In this document: in pieces, positions 28,236 to 35,153 of the stretch
Layout of the letters: every line of letters starts with the position of its first letter
Position numbering within the stretch: position 1 is the stretch's first letter
Assembly (NCBI GenBank): GCA_947492175.1
Contig: CANLMQ010000003.1
Location: forward strand, 186,001-250,000
Origin: an uncultured Draconibacterium sp.
Lineage (GTDB): Bacteria; Bacteroidota; Bacteroidia; Bacteroidales; Prolixibacteraceae
Direction of reading: 5' to 3'
Length of the DNA stretch: 64,000 bases
Program-made: the position numbers and the translations under genes
Notes under the pieces: model-generated
Seen by the model: the letters and a program-made list of their open reading frames with translations, nothing else
Databases searched by the model: none
Told to the model about the DNA's origin: nothing

Positions 28236-28589
28236 ATGGCAATAATACGCGTAAAAAATCTATTAATCAGAACCTACATTGGTTTTAATCCCGACGAGCT
28301 TGTAAACAAGCAGGATGTAATTATTAACCTTGAAATTGAGACTGAAGTGCCCCATTCGGCACTCGAAGTGGACGAGCCACTTGGTATTTTGGATTATAAA
28401 ACCATTACCAAAAAGATAATTAAACTGGTGCAGGAAGGCCGTTTTAAATTGCTTGAGGCGCTGACAAAAAATATCCTCGATATAATAATGGAAGATGAAA
28501 GAGTAAGCTGGGCAAAGGTAGAGGTAGATAAACCTCATGCATTGCGTTTTGCCGAATCAGTCTCGCTGGAGATGGAGGCATCGAGATGA
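28236..28589 (+). CDS. folX: FolX-like dihydroneopterin triphosphate epimerase / DHNA aldolase family
   Basis: The 117-residue protein belongs to the FolB/FolX family. From memory of the E. coli proteins it is nearer to FolX. The segments IIRVKNLLIRTYIG, LDYKTITKKII, GRFKLLEALTKNILDI and VEVDKPHALRFAESVS all follow FolX, whereas FolB differs strongly in the last segment. FolX epimerises dihydroneopterin triphosphate at C2' to the monapterin form. FolB cleaves dihydroneopterin in folate synthesis. The conserved Lys needed by both is present. The gene sits between the FolM-like reductase and a FolK-like gene and overlaps the latter by four bases. Confidence 0.7.
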   Translation: MAIIRVKNLLIRTYIGFNPDELVNKQDVIINLEIETEVPHSALEVDEPLGILDYKTITKKIIKLVQEGRFKLLEALTKNILDIIMEDERVSWAKVEVDKPHALRFAESVSLEMEASR

Positions 28590-28957
28590 ATGTTGTAATT
28601 ATTGGTATAGGCTCCAATATCGAAGCCGATAAAAATATCAAAAAAGCGCTTGAGGTTTTGCGTACAAAAATGCAGGTTCTTAAGGTCTCTTCTATGATCC
28701 GTACCAAGCCTATTGGAATTGAGGATCAGCCAGATTTTACAAACGGCGCAGTAAAAATACAAACGGCTCTAAATAAAAAAGATCTTAATCAACTGTTAAA
28801 AAGCATTGAGGATCAGATGGGACGCGACAGAAGTGTTCCAAAATTCGGACCTCGCAGTATCGATCTCGATATTGTGGTTTGGAACGGCGAAATTGTAGAT
28901 AAAGATTATTATTCCCGTTCTTTTCTTCTGAAAAGTGTTCAGGAACTTTCTTGCTAA
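28586..28957 (+). CDS. folK: Short FolK-type 6-hydroxymethyl-dihydropterin pyrophosphokinase
   Basis: The 123-residue protein has the HPPK motifs IGIGSNI at the start, an FTNGAVKI strand, and GRDRSVPKFGPRSIDLDIVVW. The last contains the metal-binding aspartates (DLDI) and the Arg residues that bind ATP. It is about 35 residues shorter than E. coli FolK (159), and the C-terminal loop ending in PLxEIAP is replaced by SRSFLLKSVQELSC. It overlaps the FolX-like gene by ATGA, which indicates translational coupling. It could be a minimal functional FolK or a specialised paralogue. No second folK is visible in the window. Confidence 0.75.
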   Translation: MNVVIIGIGSNIEADKNIKKALEVLRTKMQVLKVSSMIRTKPIGIEDQPDFTNGAVKIQTALNKKDLNQLLKSIEDQMGRDRSVPKFGPRSIDLDIVVWNGEIVDKDYYSRSFLLKSVQELSC

Positions 28958-29407
28958 ACTTTAAAAATAACTAAAACTGACATTTGTCAATCAAAAGTTA
29001 ATTATAAGCTGGTTAACTTTACGGCTAACAAAAGAGAATGGTTATGATTACATTTTTTATGGCAATTTACCTCCATAACCGAAGTTTCCTGAACATCAAA
29101 AATCGGGATGCTTATCCATTTATATAATACCAATATTATCCCAAACTGAGCCTTATAATTTCATTTTTTTGAATTTATACAGCGTTACAAAAATTCAACA
29201 GAACTTAGGCTATGCTTCATTTTTGTGCCTTGCCTAAATCCAAATATTCTAAAATTATTTAAGGCTCACATTGAAATAAAATTGGTATAATTCTTAAAGT
29301 CTGAGATTTCTTTTTCAGCAAACTCAATTTTTTCTACTTATTAAAAATCAGGAAGACGTAGTTTTATGTTGATAAGTCTGCGACTCTTTCAATTAAAAAG
29401 AATTATC
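28958..29407. other. Intergenic region containing a MITE-like element
   Basis: This 450-base gap between folK and tnaA contains small inverted repeats (AAAGTTAA 28994-29001 with TTAACTTT 29013-29020, and GGTTATG 29040-29046 with CATAACC 29074-29080). The 160-base element at 29128-29287 follows. The last 120 bases should hold the tnaA leader. Confidence 0.55.
29128..29287. mobile_element. MITE-like element with 28-base terminal inverted repeats
   Basis: The left end (29128-29155) and the right end (29260-29287) are inverted copies matching at 23 of 28 positions. They begin with TACCAAT and share TGAGCCTTA near the inner edge. The element is flanked by TAA on both sides (29125-29127 and 29288-29290), which fits a 3-bp target duplication. 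Inside are two further inverted pairs: TTGAATTT 29169-29176 with AAATTCAA 29191-29198, and TTAGGC 29205-29210 with GCCTAA 29232-29237. There is no coding capacity. The features fit a non-autonomous miniature transposable element lying 120 bases before tnaA. Confidence 0.68.
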
Positions 29408-30784
29408 ATGGAATTACCATTTGCAGAATCGTATAAAATTAAAATGGTTGAACCCATTTACAGAAGTACGCGTGAACAACGCGAAGAATGGATTAAGCAA
29501 GCTAAATACAATTTATTTAACCTCAAAAGCGAACAGGTTTACATCGACCTGCTTACCGATAGTGGTACCGGCGCAATGAGCGACAAACAATGGGGAGCAT
29601 TAATGACCGGAGATGAAAGTTATGCTGGCTCTTCGTCGTATTACAACCTAAAGAATGCCATAAAAACTATTTTCGGATTCGAGCATTTTTTGCCCACTCA
29701 CCAGGGGCGTGCTGCCGAAAATGTACTTTTTTCTGTTATGGTAAAAGATGGCGATGTAGTACCGGGCAATAGTCATTTTGATACCACCAAAGGGCATATC
29801 GAATTCCGAAAGGCCAAAGCAATAGATTGTACAATAGATGAAGCTTTCGATACGGAATCGTTGCATCCGTTCAAAGGAAATATCGATTTGGTGAAACTGG
29901 AAGGTGTTTATTCAACGTATGATCGGGATCAAATTCCGATGGTAATTGTAACGGTTACCTGTAATACTTCAGGAGGTCAGCCTGTTTCAATGCAAAACCT
30001 GCGCGATGTTTATGCTTTGTCGCAAAAATATGGGGTAAAAGTTGTTTTCGACTCGGCCCGATTTGCTGAGAATGCGTGGTTTATTAAGGAGCGTGAAGAT
30101 GAATACAGAAACAGTTCGATAAAAGAGATTGTTGCTGAAATGTATTCGTATGCTGATGCTATGACCATGAGTAGCAAAAAGGACGGAATTGTAAATATTG
30201 GAGGTTTTATAGCCATGAAAGAAGAGGAGCTTTATAAAAAAGCTTCGGTTTTTAATATCATGTACGAAGGTTTTAATACCTATGGAGGAATGGCAGGACG
30301 CGATATGAATGCGCTTTCGGTTGGTTTGGATGAGGTTACCAGCGAGCATTATCTTGAGAATCGTATTCAACAGGTTACATATTTGGGCAATCGATTGATT
30401 GAATGGGGAATTCCGGTTCAGAAACCTATTGGCGGACACGCAGTTTTTATCGATGCCAAACGATTTCTAAGTCATGTTCCAAAGGAAGAATACATTGCCC
30501 AAACTCTGGCCGTTGAGTTATATCTGGAGGGTGGAGTTCGTGGAGTAGAAGTGGGTACTTTGCTGGCCGATCGCGATCCGGAAACCAAAGAAAACCGGTA
30601 TCCGAAACTGGAGATGTTGCGTTTGGCGATTCCCCGGCGAACTTATACAAATAATCACATGGATGTGGTGGCAGTTGCGTTGAAAAATATTTTCGACAGA
30701 AGGGAAACTATTGTGCACGGTTATAAAATCAAAAATGAAGCACCTATTATGCGGCATTTTTCGGTTGAACTGGAACAAGTGTAA
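29408..30784 (+). CDS. tnaA: Tryptophanase (beta-eliminating lyase)
   Basis: The frame is open from an ATG at 29366, but the ATG at 29408 gives the normal N-terminus (MELPFAESYKIKMVEP) and a 458-residue product of family length. It is a PLP enzyme with the SSKKD motif, where the Schiff-base lysine is expected (K257/K258). Much of the chain resembles tyrosine phenol-lyase (for example AMSDKQW, YGGMAGRDM and VNIGG). The residues that decide substrate are tryptophanase-like: D125 in HFDTT, V382 where phenol-lyase has Arg381, and H450 where phenol-lyase has Phe448. It should cleave tryptophan to indole, pyruvate and ammonia. A MITE-like element lies just upstream, and no tnaC-type leader was recognised. 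Confidence 0.88.
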   Translation: MELPFAESYKIKMVEPIYRSTREQREEWIKQAKYNLFNLKSEQVYIDLLTDSGTGAMSDKQWGALMTGDESYAGSSSYYNLKNAIKTIFGFEHFLPTHQGRAAENVLFSVMVKDGDVVPGNSHFDTTKGHIEFRKAKAIDCTIDEAFDTESLHPFKGNIDLVKLEGVYSTYDRDQIPMVIVTVTCNTSGGQPVSMQNLRDVYALSQKYGVKVVFDSARFAENAWFIKEREDEYRNSSIKEIVAEMYSYADAMTMSSKKDGIVNIGGFIAMKEEELYKKASVFNIMYEGFNTYGGMAGRDMNALSVGLDEVTSEHYLENRIQQVTYLGNRLIEWGIPVQKPIGGHAVFIDAKRFLSHVPKEEYIAQTLAVELYLEGGVRGVEVGTLLADRDPETKENRYPKLEMLRLAIPRRTYTNNHMDVVAVALKNIFDRRETIVHGYKIKNEAPIMRHFSVELEQV

Positions 30785-30801
30785 TGGTTTACTGTTAAGT
30801 T

Positions 30802-30860
30802 ATGGTGTAACGATTTTCGGTTTTTTATTTATAATGGTTAGCCGGAATTCGTTACGCCAT
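30802..30860. terminator. Inverted repeat between convergent tnaA and SARP-like gene
   Basis: ATGGTGTAACGA (30802-30813) and TCGTTACGCCAT (30849-30860) are complementary at 11 of 12 positions, with an A/T-rich loop containing TTTTTT. It occupies the short convergent gap and touches the stop codon of the minus-strand gene. A bidirectional terminator role is plausible but not classical. Confidence 0.35.
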
Positions 30861-33373
30861 TACAGTTTCTCATCGTAAAATCGGGTAAATTCCCTGAAAT
30901 TCATTTTGTAGGGTTCTGCAAAGTTCTTTTCGTATCTCGAGCAGAAAGAATTAAAGTTGAATTTGGCCAGGTGCGAATTGTTGGCCTTTTGGAGTGCCCA
31001 TATTTGCAGATATGTTGCTTCTTCATTCAGATCATCATAATCCAAAATTCGCTGGGCAACTTTCTCTATTCCCTTTAATTTACCTTCTTTTTTATAACCT
31101 GATGCCAGCATTAACAGATTGTCAATAACCTGATTACCCGTGAACCCACGAATTTCATCCAGCCAGTCCCAGGAAATACCTTTTAGTAAACGTCCGCCTT
31201 TAACAATTTCAAAAAACATTTCCAGTTGCGGGGGTGTCAATTCTTCCTTACTTTGGCATAATTTAAATGCTTCAATGTAATCACAAAAGAACGATTCAGA
31301 AGTTTTCAATTGTAAATAACCGTTTCCGGATATAATTTCAATTGTATCAAATTGAGCTAAGATTTTTCGAAGTTTATTAAGGGTAACAGCACGGTTGTTT
31401 GCCACTTTCTTTGTTTCAATTCCAAACCAAAGGGTTTCGTTAACATCGGTTATGGGCACACCAATTCCATTTTTTAATGCATGTGTAATAATAAAAACAA
31501 GCAGTTCTTTCACCTTGGGAGTAAATAGATCCGATACGTCGGTAGCCTCTTTATTTATTGCCTTAAACTCGCCAAAAAGCTGTATTCTGTTTTTCTCCGG
31601 AACAACAATCTTTGCTTCAGAGAATCGTTCCTTTTTCGAAGATTTTTTACGAATCAGAAGCCATAAAAGGATAACAAGCATTAACAGCCCACCTGCTACC
31701 ATCGCAATCGTTTTGGTACCAACTAATATCAGATCTTTTTTTATTGCCGGTTTTTCAATCTGGATTTCTTCATCAGATGATAGTCGCGTAATGTCTTCAT
31801 TTCCAAGCGGGCGGTTCCAAATATGAAGGTTGTCGATATAGCCACGCAGGCTGGCTCCGGCCGAAAGAGCACTCCCAATGTGCAGATCGCTTGTTCCAGA
31901 ATAGGCAGGGTGCCCGTCAGAACCGCCAACAAATTTACCATTTACAAAAATGGATTGTTCCCCGGTTTCAATTATATAGCGCCATACCAAATGATACCAT
32001 ACGTTATTCTCTAGTGTTGCATTCGACATAAAATCATTTGCATAGAGTCCGAAATAGGGATGCCCAGATCGCAGAACCAAATGCATTCCTCGTCGGTAAC
32101 CTGTTTCGGCGTTACCCAAAACTGCATTATCGCCAAATTCAAGTATGTCTGTAAATTTTACAAAACAGGATACGGTAAAACTGCTGTTTGGAAGTCCATA
32201 AAGTGAAGGATTTCCAATGTTTATACTTGCATTTTCCGGAAGTCGCAGAACGTTTCCTCGGTCAATGTCCTGAATAAAAGAATAGCCCTGCCCGGGGAAA
32301 GACCTTTCGGGATTTACAGCATCTTTTAGCTCTTCATCGAATCGAAAACTGGCCTTAATTCCGTATCCTAATTTTAGAGGGTTAGCTTGAATGGAATAAC
32401 TGTCGGCCATTACCATTTCGTTGGTAATAATTAATTGCGACGGGGTCATGCTATAGCCTGGGGCAAAGGGTGATAAAATAATTTCTTCACCGCCACGTAA
32501 CGGGAAACTAAATTTTCCTCCGGAAATTAATATGTCCGGATTTTTCCAGTAAACCCGGTCGAGGTTTTTTGCTGAGGTATGTACGAGCCCTTTAATGGCA
32601 GGGAAAGAATTTAGTTGACTAACTATAAAATCGAAATTGTAAATGTTTCTATCAACAAAAATAAAATTGGGTTTTTTCCCAAATTTTGTCCAGCTATCCA
32701 ATAAAAATTTAGTGTAATCAGGGTAAAGACTGGAATTTAATTTGTTCGGATCGATTCCTGTGGGGAGCCGGTGAAAATTATTTATTTTAAAAAGTTCTCG
32801 GTTAATATTTGAAGCCTTACCCAGTATTGCAGAATTCGTTGTAATCTGGTTTGCACTAATCTGAAGTGCGTATTCACTCAAAGGATGAAGAATCCGGCTT
32901 TCATTGATAATGTCTCCTTCAACAAAAAAGATAATTCTCCGGTTGGCCTGAACAAGGTATTCTAACGATGGCCATGTTTCTCCCTGGGGTAAATAGAAAA
33001 TCTGGGAAGAAACAGATGAACTGTTTATGATTGAATCCAGGACAAGAATATTTCCTGAATAGTTAATAAAGACTGGAATTATTTTAGAATCATCATCTCC
33101 GGCAAGCATTTCAATTTTACTAAGAACAGAGGAGAACGAATATTGGCTGTCTTTTAAAATAGCATCGTTTGCAATACTATCAATATCCAGTTCAATACCG
33201 GCCCAGTTATGCGTTTTGATATAATTCCAAAGGCGGTCGTTGTTGTATTCGTTTGAAGTTACTTTAGCTATAACAAAAGTGTTGTCTGAAAAGTGAGTGG
33301 CATTTGCATCGGATAGCATGACGATGAGCAGTAATCCAATCAGAAAAATATTATGTTTTATCTTTTTATACAC
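30860..33373 (-). CDS. Membrane-tethered SARP-like regulator with extracytoplasmic LamG domain
   Basis: The 837-residue protein has a signal peptide (about 1-25). An unrecognised N-terminal region of about 330 residues follows, faintly like a TIM-barrel phosphodiesterase. A LamG/concanavalin domain lies at about 378-525 (SFTVSCFVKFTD, then VWYHLVWRYI, then IDNLHIWNRPL). One membrane helix at about 549-570 is followed by a lysine-rich stop-transfer. The cytoplasmic part begins with IQLFGEFKAI near 594, a winged-helix domain of OmpR/SARP type (VTLNKLRKILAQF). It continues into an alpha-helical BTAD/TPR-like region to the end. The predicted role is a one-component regulator that senses outside the cytoplasm. 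It is divergent from the envelope operon at 33621-39617. Confidence 0.75.
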   Translation of the reverse strand: MYKKIKHNIFLIGLLLIVMLSDANATHFSDNTFVIAKVTSNEYNNDRLWNYIKTHNWAGIELDIDSIANDAILKDSQYSFSSVLSKIEMLAGDDDSKIIPVFINYSGNILVLDSIINSSSVSSQIFYLPQGETWPSLEYLVQANRRIIFFVEGDIINESRILHPLSEYALQISANQITTNSAILGKASNINRELFKINNFHRLPTGIDPNKLNSSLYPDYTKFLLDSWTKFGKKPNFIFVDRNIYNFDFIVSQLNSFPAIKGLVHTSAKNLDRVYWKNPDILISGGKFSFPLRGGEEIILSPFAPGYSMTPSQLIITNEMVMADSYSIQANPLKLGYGIKASFRFDEELKDAVNPERSFPGQGYSFIQDIDRGNVLRLPENASINIGNPSLYGLPNSSFTVSCFVKFTDILEFGDNAVLGNAETGYRRGMHLVLRSGHPYFGLYANDFMSNATLENNVWYHLVWRYIIETGEQSIFVNGKFVGGSDGHPAYSGTSDLHIGSALSAGASLRGYIDNLHIWNRPLGNEDITRLSSDEEIQIEKPAIKKDLILVGTKTIAMVAGGLLMLVILLWLLIRKKSSKKERFSEAKIVVPEKNRIQLFGEFKAINKEATDVSDLFTPKVKELLVFIITHALKNGIGVPITDVNETLWFGIETKKVANNRAVTLNKLRKILAQFDTIEIISGNGYLQLKTSESFFCDYIEAFKLCQSKEELTPPQLEMFFEIVKGGRLLKGISWDWLDEIRGFTGNQVIDNLLMLASGYKKEGKLKGIEKVAQRILDYDDLNEEATYLQIWALQKANNSHLAKFNFNSFCSRYEKNFAEPYKMNFREFTRFYDEKL

Positions 33374-33555
33374 CTTTTGTTTGAAAAATTTAATACGGGT
33401 TAAGTCTTAATTCGATATTATTTTAAGCCCAAATATATCAAATATGAAATGAAAAAAAACTTTTTTTATAATTTTTTATTTAATCGGAATAGGTTTTTAT
33501 TCAAATAGTTAGGTTTTTAATTAATATGAAATTAAGATGTTGTTAAGGCTTCATT

Positions 33556-33593
33556 GTGTAGTGTGTTAAGTTGTTAGTAACTACACGCGTGTA
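33556..33593. promoter_or_regulatory. Palindromes in the divergent control region, candidate operator
   Basis: TACACGCGTGTA at 33582-33593 is a perfect 12-base palindrome that touches the predicted -7 box. GTGTAGT (33556-33562) and ACTACAC (33580-33586) form a second inverted repeat. They lie between the SARP-like regulator and the cytochrome-FGE operon and are the natural candidates for its binding site. Confidence 0.5.
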
Positions 33594-33599
33594 TACTTG
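33570..33599 (+). promoter_or_regulatory. Candidate promoter of the envelope operon
   Basis: GTTG at 33570-33573 and TATACTTG at 33592-33599 are 18 bases apart. The -7 element deviates from TAnnTTTG at one base and the -33 element at one base, as expected for an activated promoter. It lies 21 bases before the start at 33621. Confidence 0.4.
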
Positions 33600-33620
33600 C
33601 AGCTTTAATTAACTTTTGGG

Positions 33621-35132
33621 ATGACTGATAAAACAATTAAACGAAAACATTATTTGTTATTTATTGCCGGAGGATTGAGCGTAATTCTCTTTTTACTTTT
33701 GTTTAACAAGACTGTTCATTATACTTCAACCAACGATTTTTGTAATTCGTGCCATGTACATCCGCATGCCGAAACAAGTTGGAAACTTTCAGTACATCAT
33801 AATACGCCCAGTGGGGTTTCTGTAAAATGTGTCGACTGTCACCTTCCGCCTGAAGATCAAACAGCATATTTTTTAACACGTAAAGCTTATCATGGTTTTC
33901 ATGATTTGTATGCTTATTTAACCATGGACACGGAAGAAATAGATTGGGCAGCAAAACGATCAACGGAAGTTGCACAGCGTTTTGTTTACGAAGATGGTTG
34001 TATTAAATGTCATACAAACATGTTCCCTTCGACTTTAAACGAACAGGGATGCCAGCAACACATTAAATACTTGCAGGATCCTGAAAATAATTCCTGTTTA
34101 CAGTGTCACCACAATGTGGGGCACGACCGTGGGGAAGTTAGTCTGATAATGGAAGAGGAGGCTACCGGACCAAAAGAAATATTTACCGAATTGACAAATG
34201 TTACCAAGTTTGAAACGTTTGAAGAAAAAATTCCTGAAACTTCTGTGTCTTTTAAAATGATAGCAGTTCCAGGAGGACAGTTTAAAATGGGTAGCCCTGC
34301 TGATGAAGCATATCGAAGAGGTGATGAAGGGCCGGTTCGTCAGGTAGAAGTTGATAGTTTTTGGATGGCTGAAATAGAAGTCTCGTGGAACGAGTACCTT
34401 GCATTTTTTACTGCTACCAGTTCTCAGGGCCGTAAAGAAGCAGTTGAAGTTGATGAGGAAACCGACGGTGTTTCGGGGGCTACTCCTCCGTGGGGAGCAC
34501 CAGATCAGGGATGGGGGAAGGGAACCCGCCCGGCAATTACCATGAGCCATCATGCTGCGCAAACATATTGCCGTTGGTTATCGCACGTTACAGGACGTAA
34601 GTATCGTTTACCAACCGAGGCAGAATGGGAATATGCGGCGCGCGGAGGTACGAACACTCCTTATTTCTTTGAAGGATCTCCAAAAGATTATGAAGCTGAC
34701 GGATTCCTGAAAAAAATATTTGGATCGAATACGGAAGTCATAAACAGGTATGTTATTTCTAATTTAAACAGCCCGAATAAAACGCAGGCTCCCGAGCAGG
34801 TTGAAGCAAATCCTTTCGGTTTTAAAAACATGCTGGGTAACGTTGCAGAGTTTTGTCTGGATTATTACGATCCTAAAGTGTATGGGAAATATCCCAAAGG
34901 TATTGTTCGAAATCCGAGAGGCCCGCGAAATGGCGCAGAACATGTAGTTCGGGGAGGTTCGTTCAGAAATACTCCAAAAGATCTGCGAATCGCACGTCGT
35001 GATTTTACGAGAACTGAAGCGTGGCTGGTTACCGATCCTCAAATTCCGAAAAGTATTTGGTGGTACTCCGACTCAAAAAGTGTTGGTTTCAGGGTGGTTT
35101 GCGAATACGATAAAGAATCAATTAATCAGTAA
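33621..35132 (+). CDS. NapC/NirT-type tetraheme cytochrome c fused to an FGE-like (SUMF1) domain
   Basis: The 503-residue protein has an N-terminal membrane anchor (about 11-28). Four CxxCH heme sites follow at residues 41-45, 70-74, 127-131 and 159-163, as in NapC/NrfH quinol dehydrogenases. From about residue 213 it continues as a formylglycine-generating-enzyme/SUMF1 domain (MIAVPGGQFKMGS, YRLPTEAEWEYAARGG, GNVAEFC, VVRGGSF, VGFRVV). The paired cysteines used by true FGE in the segment after RGGS are absent (it reads RGGSFRNTPKDLRIA), so formylglycine formation is unlikely. It is probably periplasmic and accepts electrons from menaquinol. It is the first gene of a five-gene operon, with a Gfo/Idh protein 21 bases on. 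Confidence 0.85.
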   Translation: MTDKTIKRKHYLLFIAGGLSVILFLLLFNKTVHYTSTNDFCNSCHVHPHAETSWKLSVHHNTPSGVSVKCVDCHLPPEDQTAYFLTRKAYHGFHDLYAYLTMDTEEIDWAAKRSTEVAQRFVYEDGCIKCHTNMFPSTLNEQGCQQHIKYLQDPENNSCLQCHHNVGHDRGEVSLIMEEEATGPKEIFTELTNVTKFETFEEKIPETSVSFKMIAVPGGQFKMGSPADEAYRRGDEGPVRQVEVDSFWMAEIEVSWNEYLAFFTATSSQGRKEAVEVDEETDGVSGATPPWGAPDQGWGKGTRPAITMSHHAAQTYCRWLSHVTGRKYRLPTEAEWEYAARGGTNTPYFFEGSPKDYEADGFLKKIFGSNTEVINRYVISNLNSPNKTQAPEQVEANPFGFKNMLGNVAEFCLDYYDPKVYGKYPKGIVRNPRGPRNGAEHVVRGGSFRNTPKDLRIARRDFTRTEAWLVTDPQIPKSIWWYSDSKSVGFRVVCEYDKESINQ

Positions 35133-35153
35133 AAAAATAAAAACGATACTAAT

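Noticed and set aside
29366..29407. N-terminal extension or leader peptide (MLISLRLFQLKRII) before tnaA
   Set aside because: It lies in frame with tnaA without a stop, has no Trp codon as in tnaC, and the family N-terminus starts at 29408.
29408..30784. Annotation as tyrosine phenol-lyase
   Set aside because: Overall likeness is high, but the three substrate-determining positions are those of tryptophanase.
33621..35132. Genuine formylglycine-generating enzyme for sulfatases
   Set aside because: The catalytic cysteines after RGGS are absent and no sulfatase gene is in the window.
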